NCBI GenBank assembly: GCA_031378845.1
Contig: JANNES010000012.1
Coordinates: forward strand, 62,001-126,000
DNA: 64,000 nt
Direction: 5' to 3'
Origin: JAJNPS01 sp031378845
GTDB lineage: Bacteria > Pseudomonadota > Alphaproteobacteria > Rhodobacterales > Rhodobacteraceae
Position 1 is the stretch's first letter. Every line of letters starts with the position of its first letter. The translations under genes were made by a program, and so were the position numbers. Positions 16,241 to 24,906 of the stretch are shown here, piece by piece. The notes below the pieces were generated by a model. The model was not told where the DNA came from and did not search any database. It worked only from the letters and a program-made list of their open reading frames with translations.

Positions 16241-19200
16241 ATGCCTGAATTCAAGAAGATCCTCATCGCCAACCGGGGCGAGATCGCCATCCGCGTGATG
16301 CGCGCCGCCAACGAGATGGGCAAAAAGACCGTCGCGGTCTTTGCCGAAGAGGACAAGCTGAGCCTGCACCGCTTCAAAGCGGATGAGGCCTACCGGATCG
16401 GCGAGGGGCTGAGCCCTGTTGGCGCGTATCTCTCGATCCCCGAAATCATCCGCGTGGCCAAGATGGCGGGGGCGGACGCGATCCATCCCGGCTATGGGCT
16501 GCTGTCGGAAAATCCTGATTTCGTCGATGCTTGCGAGACGAATGGCATCACCTTTATCGGCCCGACCGCTGCGACGATGCGCGCGCTTGGCGACAAGGCG
16601 TCGGCGCGGCGGGTGGCGATGGCGGCAGGTGTGCCGGTCATCCCGGCGACAGAGGTGCTGGGCGAGGATATGGCACTGGTCAAGCGCCAGGCGGCGGAAG
16701 TGGGCTATCCGCTGATGCTCAAGGCGTCCTGGGGCGGCGGCGGGCGCGGCATGCGGCCGATCAATTCCGAAGATGAGCTGGAAGCGAAAGTCCGCGAGGG
16801 GCGGCGCGAGGCAGAGGCGGCGTTCGGCAATGGCGAGGGGTATCTGGAAAAGATGATCCTGCGCGCGCGCCACGTAGAGGTGCAGATCCTCGGCGACAAG
16901 CATGGCAATATCTATCACCTGTGGGAGCGCGACTGCACGGTGCAGCGGCGCAACCAAAAGGTGGTGGAGCGCGCCCCTGCCCCGTATCTGACCCCCGAAC
17001 AGCGCGCCGAAGTGTGCGATCTTGGCCGCCGCGTCTGCGCCCATGTCGGTTATGAATGCGCCGGAACGGTCGAATTCCTGATGGATATGGACACGTCCAA
17101 ATTCTATTTCATCGAGGTGAACCCCCGCGTGCAGGTTGAACATACCGTGACCGAAGAGGTCACGGGCATCGACATCGTGCAGGCGCAGATTCTGATCGAA
17201 GAAGGCAAGACGCTGGCCGAAGCGACGGGTGTCGCACGGCAAGAGGACGTCATGCTGAACGGCCATGCGGTGCAATGCCGGGTGACGACCGAGGATCCCC
17301 TGAACAACTTCATCCCCGACTATGGTCGCCTCACGGCCTATCGGTCGGCCACCGGCAACGGCATCCGTCTGGATGGGGGCACCGCTTATGCCGGGGGCGT
17401 CATCACGCGGTACTATGACAGCCTGTTGGTGAAGGTCACTGCCCATGCGCAGACGCCGGAAAAGGCGATTGCGCGGATGGACCGGGCGTTGCGCGAATTC
17501 CGGATCCGGGGGGTAGCCACGAACATCGAGTTCGTCATCAACCTCTTGAAGCATCCGACCTTCTTGAACGACACCTACACGACGAAATTCATCGACACGA
17601 CGCCCGACCTTTTCCAGTTCAAGCGTCGCAAGGACCGTGCAACCAAGATCCTGACCTATATCGCCGACATCACGGTCAACGGGCATCCTGAAACCGCCGG
17701 GCGGCCGATGCCTGCGGCAGACGTGCGCACGCCAAGGCCGCCCGTCGCCAAGGCTGAGCCGCCGATGGGCACGCGCAACTTGCTTGAGCAAAAGGGCCCG
17801 CAGGCCGTGGCGGACTGGATGAAAGCGCAGAAAAAGGTCCTGATCACCGACACGACGATGCGCGATGGGCACCAGTCCTTGCTTGCAACCCGGATGCGAT
17901 CGATCGACATGATCCGCGTCGCCCCCGCCTATGCCGCCAACCTGTCGCAGCTGTTCAGCGTCGAATGCTGGGGTGGCGCCACGTTCGATGTGGCGTATCG
18001 TTTCTTGCAGGAATGCCCCTGGCAGCGTTTGCGGGACCTGCGCGCCGCCATGCCCAATGTGATGACGCAGATGCTGCTGCGCGCCTCGAACGGCGTGGGT
18101 TACACCAACTATCCCGACAACGTTGTTCGATCTTTCGTATCTCAGGCCGCCAAAACTGGCGTGGACGTGTTCCGCGTGTTCGATTCCCTCAACTGGGTCG
18201 AGAACATGCGGGTGGCAATGGATGCGGTGGTAGAGGCCGGAAAGGTCTGTGAGGGCTCGATCTGTTATACTGGCGATCTGTTGGACCCTGCCCGCCCGAA
18301 ATACGATCTGAAATACTACGTCTCGATGGGCAAAGAGCTGAAGTCCGCCGGCGCGCATGTGCTCGGGCTCAAAGACATGGCGGGGCTATTGAAGCCCAGC
18401 GCGGCGCGGGTGCTGATCAAGGCGCTGAAACAAGAGGTCGGCCTGCCGATCCATTTCCACACGCATGACACCTCCGGGGTTGCCGCCGCGACCATCCTTG
18501 CGGCCTGCGATGCGGGCGTCGACGCCGTCGATGTGGCGATGGATGCGTTTTCGGGCGGCACCTCGCAGCCTTGCCTGGGGTCCATCGTGGAGGCGCTTAA
18601 GAATACGGAGCGGGAAACCGGCCTCGACATGAAGGCGATCCGCGAGATTTCCAACTATTGGGAACAAGTGCGCGCGCAGTATGCGGCGTTTGAGTCGGGC
18701 ATCCCTGCCCCGGCCTCGGAGGTCTACCTGCACGAGATGCCGGGGGGGCAGTTCACCAACCTCAAGGCGCAGGCACGCAGCCTCGGGCTGGAAGAGCGCT
18801 GGCATGAGGTCGCCCAAGCCTATGCCGATGCCAACCAGATGTTCGGCGATATCGTGAAAGTGACGCCCTCGTCCAAAGTCGTCGGGGACATGGCGCTGAT
18901 GATGGTGGCCCAGGGGCTGACCCGCGCCCAGGTCGAAGATCCCGACATGGACGTGGCCTTTCCCGAAAGCGTCGTGGACATGCTGCGCGGCAATCTGGGC
19001 CAACCGCATGGCGGCTGGCCCAAGGGGATCATGACCAAGGTGCTGAAAGGCGAGACGCCGCTGACCGAACGCCCCGGCAAGACGCTGGCCCCGGTCGATC
19101 TGGAGGCCGCGCGCAAGAAACTGGCAAAGGATCTGCTGGTCGGCAAGGAAGAGGCCGATGACGAGACCGTCGATGACGAGGACCTGAACGGGTACTTGAT

Positions 19201-19702
19201 GTATCCCAAGGTGTTCATGGATTACCGCGCGCGCCACAGGCTTTACGGCCCCGTTCGCGCCCTGCCCACCAAGACGTTCTTTTACGGCATGACCTCCGGC
19301 GAAGAGATCACGACCGAGATCGACCCCGGCAAGACGCTGGAAATCCGGCTGCAAGCGGTTGGCGACATTTCGGACGAAGGCGATGTGAAGGTGTTCTTTG
19401 AGCTGAACGGCCAGCCCCGCGTCATCCGGGTCGCCGACCGAGCGGTCAAGGCCAAGACCGCCGCGCGCCCCAAGGCGCTGGATGGCAACCCGTCTCATAT
19501 CGGTGCGCCGATGCCGGGTTCGGTGGCAAGCGTCGCGATCGCAGTGGGTCAAAAGGTGCGGGCCGGCGATCTTTTGTTGACCATCGAGGCGATGAAGATG
19601 GAAACCGGCCTGCATGCCGACCGCACGGCCACGGTCAAGGCCGTGCATGTCCATCCTGGTGCGCAAATTGACGCCAAGGATCTGTTGGTCGAGTTGGAGT
19701 GA
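16241..19702 (+). CDS. pyc: Pyruvate carboxylase
   Basis: 1153 aa, the full single-chain enzyme that makes oxaloacetate from pyruvate, bicarbonate and ATP. The biotin carboxylase domain spans about 1-460 (KILIANRGEIAIRVMRAA at the start, glycine-rich ATP loop KASWGGGGRGMRP, FIEVNPRVQVEHTVTE). The carboxyltransferase domain starts at about 540 (ITDTTMRDGHQSLLATRMR, metal ligands later in FHTHDTSG). A C-terminal biotinyl domain carries the biotinylated lysine in EAMKMETG about 35 residues from the end. ATG at 16241. Preceded by a 215-bp gap and followed by a convergent gene. Confidence 0.97.
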   Translation: MPEFKKILIANRGEIAIRVMRAANEMGKKTVAVFAEEDKLSLHRFKADEAYRIGEGLSPVGAYLSIPEIIRVAKMAGADAIHPGYGLLSENPDFVDACETNGITFIGPTAATMRALGDKASARRVAMAAGVPVIPATEVLGEDMALVKRQAAEVGYPLMLKASWGGGGRGMRPINSEDELEAKVREGRREAEAAFGNGEGYLEKMILRARHVEVQILGDKHGNIYHLWERDCTVQRRNQKVVERAPAPYLTPEQRAEVCDLGRRVCAHVGYECAGTVEFLMDMDTSKFYFIEVNPRVQVEHTVTEEVTGIDIVQAQILIEEGKTLAEATGVARQEDVMLNGHAVQCRVTTEDPLNNFIPDYGRLTAYRSATGNGIRLDGGTAYAGGVITRYYDSLLVKVTAHAQTPEKAIARMDRALREFRIRGVATNIEFVINLLKHPTFLNDTYTTKFIDTTPDLFQFKRRKDRATKILTYIADITVNGHPETAGRPMPAADVRTPRPPVAKAEPPMGTRNLLEQKGPQAVADWMKAQKKVLITDTTMRDGHQSLLATRMRSIDMIRVAPAYAANLSQLFSVECWGGATFDVAYRFLQECPWQRLRDLRAAMPNVMTQMLLRASNGVGYTNYPDNVVRSFVSQAAKTGVDVFRVFDSLNWVENMRVAMDAVVEAGKVCEGSICYTGDLLDPARPKYDLKYYVSMGKELKSAGAHVLGLKDMAGLLKPSAARVLIKALKQEVGLPIHFHTHDTSGVAAATILAACDAGVDAVDVAMDAFSGGTSQPCLGSIVEALKNTERETGLDMKAIREISNYWEQVRAQYAAFESGIPAPASEVYLHEMPGGQFTNLKAQARSLGLEERWHEVAQAYADANQMFGDIVKVTPSSKVVGDMALMMVAQGLTRAQVEDPDMDVAFPESVVDMLRGNLGQPHGGWPKGIMTKVLKGETPLTERPGKTLAPVDLEAARKKLAKDLLVGKEEADDETVDDEDLNGYLMYPKVFMDYRARHRLYGPVRALPTKTFFYGMTSGEEITTEIDPGKTLEIRLQAVGDISDEGDVKVFFELNGQPRVIRVADRAVKAKTAARPKALDGNPSHIGAPMPGSVASVAIAVGQKVRAGDLLLTIEAMKMETGLHADRTATVKAVHVHPGAQIDAKDLLVELE

Positions 19703-19717
19703 TGCCTGCAGCGGCGG

Positions 19718-20299
19718 TCAGCGCCCCGGCATCGCCGTTTCCATGCGGCGGTCCGGGATCAGCCAGATCGCCGCAGGCACGAACAAGGTGATGAACCCCA
19801 GCCAGTTATTGACGAAAAGTGCCAAAAATATACTTGCGACGTAAAGTGCAAGCGAGATTTTGCCCTTGGTATCGCCGCCGATCGCTTCGGCCAGTTTGCT
19901 GTCGCGGCCATGGTGGTGAATGATCGTGAAAAGCAAGATCGTATAGGCAATCGCCGCCATCAGCAGGTTGATCCCCAACAACGCCACCGGCCAGCGCGCA
20001 AAATGGTTTTCCCCCATCCAGCCGGTCGAGAATGGCAAAAGTGACAGCCAGAACAACAGATGCAGGTTCGCCCAGAGCACCTTGGCCGAAATACCGCGGG
20101 CAGCGTGCAGCATATGGTGATGGTTGTTCCAGTAGATGCCGACATAAAGAAAACTCAGCGCATAGCTGAGGAAAATCGGCCAAAGCTCTAGCAGCGTTGC
20201 CAAATCCTCGCCATGCGGGACCTTCAGTTCCAGCACCATGATGGTGATGATGATGGCCATCACACCATCGGTGAAGGCCTCGAGGCGCGCTTTGGGCAT
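19718..20299 (-). CDS. TMEM175/DUF1211 family potassium channel-like membrane protein
   Basis: 193 aa with six predicted membrane helices. It begins MPKARLEAFTDGVMAIIITI, containing the FTDG motif (RxxxFSD in the family) that lines the pore of TMEM175 channels. A histidine-rich IYWNNHHHMLH segment after helix 3 is also typical. Bacterial members are tetrameric potassium-selective channels of largely unknown physiology. The ATG at 20299 matches the conserved N terminus; the frame is open 36 nt further. It is convergent with pyc with only 15 nt between stops. Confidence 0.88.
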   Translation of the reverse strand: MPKARLEAFTDGVMAIIITIMVLELKVPHGEDLATLLELWPIFLSYALSFLYVGIYWNNHHHMLHAARGISAKVLWANLHLLFWLSLLPFSTGWMGENHFARWPVALLGINLLMAAIAYTILLFTIIHHHGRDSKLAEAIGGDTKGKISLALYVASIFLALFVNNWLGFITLFVPAAIWLIPDRRMETAMPGR

Positions 20300-20689
20300 C
20301 GTCGGTGCTCCGTTCTGTGGTCCTTTGCGGTGCACTGTCGCAAGCGCGGATGGTCCGGGTCAAGCGATCTTCAGCACAGCGGACCCGCCGCACGTCACCC
20401 AAGGTCCGATCAGAGCTTTTTTTGACCGGCGCCAACGGCATCAGGGCATTGGGAGGTTCCTTGGTCAGATCGCCTGCGCGCGTCGCCTCGGAAAAGCCGG
20501 TTGCCTTGCAATAAGGCCAGATCATATTGCCCAGCGGCGTCCATCAAGGCGTGAAAGACGTCGCACGCCGTGCCGGTCAGATCGAAAACCACACCCACCC
20601 CCGCGTGTGCAGCCCATGTGGCTGAACATCCTGACCGCAATGGCGCCGCCGACCACAAGGGTCTTGTCGGTCGCACTAAAGACGCCGTT
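20300..20689. other. Gene-poor stretch with possible coding debris
   Basis: No intact gene. On the minus strand, broken frames at about 20450-20620 read like protein (VVFDLTGTACDVFHALMDAAGQYDLALLQ, then after a shift TGFSEATRAGDLTKEPPNALMPLAP), suggesting a frameshifted remnant of an unidentified gene. No other structure seen. Confidence 0.35.
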
Positions 20690-21331
20690 ACACGTGCTGG
20701 ATACCGGGGCGCAGGCCGCCCGAAGTTCGCAACATTCCTCCCCCTCCAGTGTCAAGATCAGCACTGACACGGCCGCGTCCGCACAGGCACTGACGCTGCG
20801 ATCCGTCGACCGCATCCCGTTTTCAGCGACCGAGGCCCGCAAAGGGCAGATCGACCTGACCATTGCCAGCATGCCGAAACCAGCCGGACCGTTTGAGGAT
20901 GCGGCCCTTTTTGACGACGATTTCGTCATCCTGGCACGCGCGGGCCATCCGGCCTTTGCGGTCCCGATCAGCATCAACGGCTTTGCCACACTGCCCGAGG
21001 CATTGATAACGCTGCATGGACGCGTGCCCGGCGGTCCTTTTGGTGACCCGCTGGCTATGCGCGAAATGATGCGGTCGTGGTGCTGCACTTCACACATTTT
21101 GCCGCTTTGCCCCGTGTATTGGCGCAAAGCGATCTGGTGGCAGGCGTGCCGTACGCCGTCTCTGGCCTCATCGGCTTTTGTGGCGATCTGCTGGCCCAGG
21201 ATCTGCCTTTCGAGAGCCCCGATTACAGCAGGCGGATGGTTTGGCAGCAGCGCCGCAGCGCCGATCCGGGGCATTTTGAGTTGCGCGAACGGGTCTGCAA
21301 GAGCACGCCGAGTCCGCATGCGAAAATTTAG
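20690..21331 (+). pseudogene. LysR-type regulator, effector domain remnant with frameshift
   Basis: From about 20690 the frame reads LTLRSVDRIPFSATEARKGQIDLTIASMPKP, then FEDAALFDDDFVILARAGHP, then GPFGDPLAMREMM: the co-inducer domain of a LysR regulator. Near 21065-21080 the homology moves to another frame, VVLHFTHFAALPRVLAQSDLVAGVPYAVSG...MVWQQRRSADPGHFELRERV, which is the usual LysR C terminus and stops at 21331. The helix-turn-helix half is missing or unrecognisable. It therefore cannot make a functional regulator. Confidence 0.65.
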
Positions 21332-21396
21332 GCCCACCGCACTTTCCCCTTGCGAAGCAGCGCATCCCTTTATACATGCACGCCATCCAATCCGGT

Positions 21397-21471
21397 GCGG
21401 GCGTAGCTCAGGGGTAGAGCATAACCTTGCCAAGGTTAGGGTCGAGAGTTCGAATCTCTTCGCCCGCTCCA
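21397..21471 (+). tRNA. tRNA-Gly (anticodon GCC)
   Basis: 75 nt with encoded CCA. The acceptor stem GCGGGCG pairs with CGCCCGC, the D arm is GCTCAGGGGTAGAGC, and the anticodon arm AACCTTGCCAAGGTT places GCC in the loop. The T arm is GAGAGTTCGAATCTC, and the discriminator base is T. It is the integration target of the downstream island: its 3' half from the anticodon loop is repeated 27 kb away. An intrinsic terminator follows at 21501-21523. Confidence 0.97.
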
Positions 21472-21527
21472 GTTTGGACAAGCAATATCAAGGCTTTAAG
21501 AAGCGTCCTTCGGGGCGCTTTTTGCTT
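21427..21527 (+). repeat. Left attachment-site repeat (attL) of the stress island
   Basis: 101 bp from the tRNA-Gly anticodon loop through the tRNA terminator, matched without gaps by 48696-48796 at 88 of 101 positions. The longest shared runs are TTGCCAAGGTTAGGGTCG and the 21 bases beginning ACAAGCAATATC. Mismatches in the distant copy fall in the T arm and acceptor part, as expected for a copy no longer under selection. Confidence 0.85.
21501..21523 (+). terminator. Terminator of tRNA-Gly
   Basis: AAGCGTCC-TTCG-GGGCGCTT (8-bp stem with one T-G pair and a TTCG tetraloop) runs into TTTTT. Confidence 0.85.
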
Positions 21528-21589
21528 ACCTGACGCTTTGTCCGAGTTCGGAAAAGCAGGGGGGAAGCACCGGAAACCGCAGTCTGGCG

Positions 21590-21853
21590 TAGTTTTGGTC
21601 GGTTGTGACGTCGGCAATTTTTCGCGCGTGCCTTGCTGTGACTCCGTAGCGGCGCTTTCAACCGCCCGTGTACGGCTGCGATCCGCACGGCCCTTCACCG
21701 AGGCCATCAATCCGACAGCGACACATACCGCTGGTCATCGGGCCGGGAAAACCACTGGGACGAGACCCGTCCCACCCGCTCCCCGCAGCCAACATCCACT
21801 TTGTATCCCCCGCGCGCGTCACGCCCGGCATTGTGAAGTTGCAGATCAATCAT
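21590..21853 (-). pseudogene. Frameshifted 5' fragment of a DUF932-like plasmid/island gene
   Basis: From an ATG at 21853 with GGAG 7 nt upstream, the frame reads MIDLQLHNAGRDARGGYKV, then RVGRVSSQWFSRPDDQRYVSLSD, followed by a stop at the point where one base is missing. The homology continues in the next frame as MASVKGRADRSRTRAVESAATES. SSxWFSRPxDExxLSLxxL...RAxxSRxRxVES is the N-terminal pattern of DUF932-type proteins common on plasmids and integrative elements. The rest of the gene is absent. The family name is from memory and should be checked. Confidence 0.5.
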
Positions 21854-22137
21854 GGCGCAACTCCGCGACGGGCCAGCCGGGAGCCCATCGCTCGACCCTC
21901 CAAACCCGTCACGGCAAATGCCTCAGGCGTTTACCTCTGTGCGCTACCCACCGAGGCGCTCGGCGCATCGATAAACCTTGGCAGTGACCAGTTCCGGGCG
22001 TGGCTCGGAATCGAAAGCAACTCACTTGCGGAGAATACTGCGCCCGTTCTCCGCATGCCTTGCGTCGTTTACATTGCATTTGCAGTGAATAGGTAAAGTA
22101 ATCACCGCAAAATTAGCGGCGTTTAGCATGTATATCT

Positions 22138-23219
22138 GAGAACGACAGGATTGGCCCGAACTGACCTGGCGAGAGGCCCTTGTCTCGGTCCCGTCGGCGG
22201 CTTTGCGGCACGATCAAGGGCGGTTTCTCGGACGGATGGACGGGCTGGGTTTCAAGCTTCGGGATGAAGCGGCACTTCAAACCCTGACGCAAGATGTCAT
22301 GAAATTCCACGAGATCGAGGGCGAGGTGCTGGATGCAGCTCACGTGCAATCCTCAATCGCGCGGCGGTTGGGCATTGACGCGGGCGGATTGATCCCGACC
22401 GACCGCAATGTCGACGGGATCGTTGAAGTCATGCTGGATGCGACACGGCAGTTTGACCAGCCGCTTACGAAAGACCGCCTGCAGGCGGGCATGCGGCACT
22501 GTTCCCGAACGGGCGCAGCGGCATGACAAGAATTCGGGCCGGTCAGTGGCGCGATAGCGCGGCAGGCCCGATGCAGGTCAGTTCCGGCCCGATCGGACGA
22601 GAGCATGTGCACTACACCGCACCACCTGCGTGCCGTGTCGCGCGTGAAACGATGGCATTTCTCGATTAGTTCAACGCGCCGCTAACCACCGACCCTGTCA
22701 TCAAGGCGGCGATTGCCCATCTCTGGTTCGTCACGATCCACCCGTTCGACGACGGCAACGGTCGCATCGCCCGCGCGCTTGCGGACCTTGCCCTCGCGCG
22801 ATCCGAAGGCAGCCCGCAGAGGTTCTACAGCATGTCGTCGCAGATCCGGCTGGAGCGGCCAGCCTATTTCGACAATCTGGAACGAACGCAGAAAAGCGAT
22901 GTCGACATCACGGACTGGCTGGTCTGGTTTCTCTGCTGTTTGCAGCGCGCGATCACCGGGGCGCACGGCTTGCTTGGTCGCGTGCTGGGCAAGGCCAAGT
23001 TCTGGGAACGGGCCTCAACCTGCGCTCAATGACCGCCAGATCAAGGTCTTGAACCGCCTGCTCGACGGGTTCGACGGCAAGCTGACCTCATCGAGATGGG
23101 CGATCCTTGCAAAGTGTTCGCAAGACACTGCGAACCGGGACATCGCCGCGCTGATCGACATGGGCCTGCTGCGGCGTGGTGAGGGCCGAGGCAGAAGCAC
23201 GCACTACGAGATTGCCTAA
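22138..23219 (+). pseudogene. Fic family protein (DUF4172-Fic-HTH) with two frameshifts and a stop
   Basis: Three consecutive frames together give one Fic protein. First QDWPELTWREALVSV...LLxGRMDGLGFKLRDEAALQTL...VQSSIARRLGID (DUF4172). After a shift near 22490, HAALFPNGRSGMTRIRAGQWR...MAFLD, an in-frame TAG at about 22668, then FNAPLTTDPVIKAAIAHLWF and the active-site motif HPFDDGNGR. After a second shift near 23025 there is a winged-helix tail (LNDRQIKVLNRLLDGFDG...LIDMGLLRRGEGRGRSTHYEIA) ending at 23219. No start codon precedes the first frame. Fic proteins AMPylate targets; this one is dead although the Fic motif itself is intact. Confidence 0.85.
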
Positions 23220-23579
23220 GGTGCAAATCAACTGATTTTGGTCCTGAGGATAGCGATGATGGTCGGAGCAACAGGTCTGGGTGTTGCCATCGCCTACAGC
23301 CACAACAGACCAAAATACAACAAATCGCGAACTTTCAATACACCCAGATCGGACAAGACGAACGGCAACAGGTTGATATCAAGCATCTCTCTGATCACGC
23401 CATCAACGGACAAAACGCTCCGCGGAAACCAGGTGTGGTTTCTGCGCAGCAGGGCAAACTCTTGCAAACTGCGCAGCCATGCCCAGCGATTTCTGTCATC
23501 GCGCATCTTCCGCGGAACCACTTCAGTTCGCCAGGAGTTGCTTGATTGAATTGGACGTCATGCAACGGAGGCTAAGGCG
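23220..23579. other. Intergenic, no convincing gene
   Basis: Short open frames exist on both strands but none has a recognisable motif or ribosome site. The region is less GC-rich than its surroundings. The only feature I can support is the weak EcfG-type promoter at 23514-23539 before galU. Confidence 0.4.
23514..23539 (+). promoter_or_regulatory. Weak EcfG-type promoter before galU
   Basis: GGAAC (23514-23518), 17 bp, then AGTT (23536-23539). The -35 is perfect; the -10 differs from CGTT in its first base. It lies 40 bp before the galU start. Confidence 0.4.
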
Positions 23580-24503
23580 ATGAGCGTGTCGATGAGAACC
23601 GTTATCATTCCTGCCGCTGGAAAAGGCACCCGCCTGCTGCCGGCAACGCAAGTCACGGCAAAAGAACTGCTGCCGGTGTATGATCGAGTTGCGATCGATT
23701 TTGCGATTGAGGAAGCGGTCAATGCAGGGGCTGAGAGGATCATTGTCGTGATCAGCGCGGCCAAAACCGCGATCCGGGATTACCTGAGCCCTGAACTCGA
23801 CACCGCCAGTGACAAGCCATCACCCCTCGTCAGGACTTTGCAGAACGTTAAACATGACCTTATTTATGCCTTCCAAGATGAACCCTTGGGTCTGGGTCAT
23901 GCCGTGCTGTGTTGCAAGGACATGACTCTGCCGGGACCGTTTGGTGTGATCCTGCCTGACGACGTCATTATGGGTCGGAATTGCCTTTCAGAAATGGCTG
24001 GCAGTCATACAACAGGACAAATGGTCGCCGCGATGCAAGTCAAGCCGGAGGAGACCGCGCAGTATGGTATTTTCCGATTGAGCGGTTTGCCGAAAAACCG
24101 CTGTATCCCGGTTTCGGGCATGGTGGAAAAGCCAGCACACGGCACCGCCCCATCCACCATCGCAGCTGTCGGGCGCTATATTCTTGACCCAATGATCTTT
24201 GACATTCTGGAGCGTACGCCTGTGGGTACAGGGGGCGAGTTGCAACTGACCGACGCCATTGTCATAGCAACACATGCAGTGCCTTTGACCGCCTTCCAGT
24301 TTACGGGGGTCCGGTATGACTGCGGGAACCATGACGGCTTGCTTGCCGCATCCCTTGCGCGTTATGCGGTTGTCAAGAACGGTCCTGCTGCAAATCCTCA
24401 CCAACAAGCCATCACGGCTGCCGGATACCAGCAAATCGACGGCGAACGTCTTGATGCTGACCACATCGCGAGGCCCGGCGCGTTGACGGCCTGCACGGCG
24501 TAG
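23580..24503 (+). CDS. galU: UTP-glucose-1-phosphate uridylyltransferase GalU
   Basis: 307 aa nucleotidyltransferase that makes UDP-glucose. The N-terminal nucleotide loop AAGKGTRLLPATQVTAKELLPV is a good GalU signature, followed by DEPLGLGHAVLCCKD, LPDDVIMG, a MVEKP motif and TGGELQLTDAI. Two changes from common GalU sequences are visible: KELLPVYDRVAIDF replaces the usual KEMLPIVDKPxIQY, suggesting a diverged, island-specific paralogue. UDP-glucose is the donor for the cyclic glucan synthase encoded two genes downstream, so I infer the two work together. GAGGCTAAGGCG precedes the ATG. Confidence 0.92.
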   Translation: MSVSMRTVIIPAAGKGTRLLPATQVTAKELLPVYDRVAIDFAIEEAVNAGAERIIVVISAAKTAIRDYLSPELDTASDKPSPLVRTLQNVKHDLIYAFQDEPLGLGHAVLCCKDMTLPGPFGVILPDDVIMGRNCLSEMAGSHTTGQMVAAMQVKPEETAQYGIFRLSGLPKNRCIPVSGMVEKPAHGTAPSTIAAVGRYILDPMIFDILERTPVGTGGELQLTDAIVIATHAVPLTAFQFTGVRYDCGNHDGLLAASLARYAVVKNGPAANPHQQAITAAGYQQIDGERLDADHIARPGALTACTA

Positions 24504-24612
24504 ACCGGGCATCGCCCGGCTGCAGCACACCGTGGCCAGGCTTCCCACACACGGGGCCGGATCGCGACCCCGCGATAAATGCAGATACAACCACTTTTTC
24601 GGCGGATCGCAC

Positions 24613-24638
24613 GGAACCAAATGGTCTTTCAGCGCGTT
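24613..24638 (+). promoter_or_regulatory. EcfG-type general stress promoter before csbD-glucan synthase
   Basis: GGAAC (24613-24617), 17 bp, CGTT (24635-24638): an exact match to the alphaproteobacterial EcfG consensus, 60 bp before the csbD-like start. Confidence 0.8.
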
Positions 24639-24697
24639 CACAGACCACGGGCAAGTGACTGCTCCGGGCACTGCCATGACCCGAAAGGACTTTCACC

Positions 24698-24892
24698 ATG
24701 AAATGGGATCAGATTGAAAACAAATGGGCCGCAATGACGCGTCGCGTGCGCGCAGACTGGTCGACGGACACATCGCAAAGCAAGGCAACCCCTCTGCGCC
24801 GCGCTGCTCGGGATAGCGTGACGCCCGGCATTGCAGCCGATCAACACGCCGGGACTGTCGTTGATACACGGCACAAGATGTCCATCGAGTGA
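24698..24892 (+). CDS. CsbD-like small stress protein
   Basis: 64 aa. The start MKWDQIENKWAAMTRRVRADW is the CsbD family N terminus (compare MNWDTIEGSWKEM of the second copy at 44941). The remainder has lost the usual KIxGxxxxxxG repeat and is poorly conserved, so this may be a degenerate paralogue. CsbD proteins are general-stress markers of unknown function in many bacteria. AAAGGA lies 8 nt before the ATG, and an exact EcfG promoter lies upstream. The stop overlaps a possible GTG start of the glucan synthase. Confidence 0.75.
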   Translation: MKWDQIENKWAAMTRRVRADWSTDTSQSKATPLRRAARDSVTPGIAADQHAGTVVDTRHKMSIE

Positions 24893-24906
24893 ACCTTCAG
24901 GAGAGA

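Noticed and set aside
16196..18358. Long antisense reading frame of ~720 codons opposite pyc
   Set aside because: It lies opposite a complete pyruvate carboxylase and has His/Arg-rich composition typical of reverse-strand GC-rich shadows.
23294..23521. Minus-strand 75-codon reading frame before galU
   Set aside because: No ribosome site or recognisable motif, and part overlaps the galU promoter candidate.
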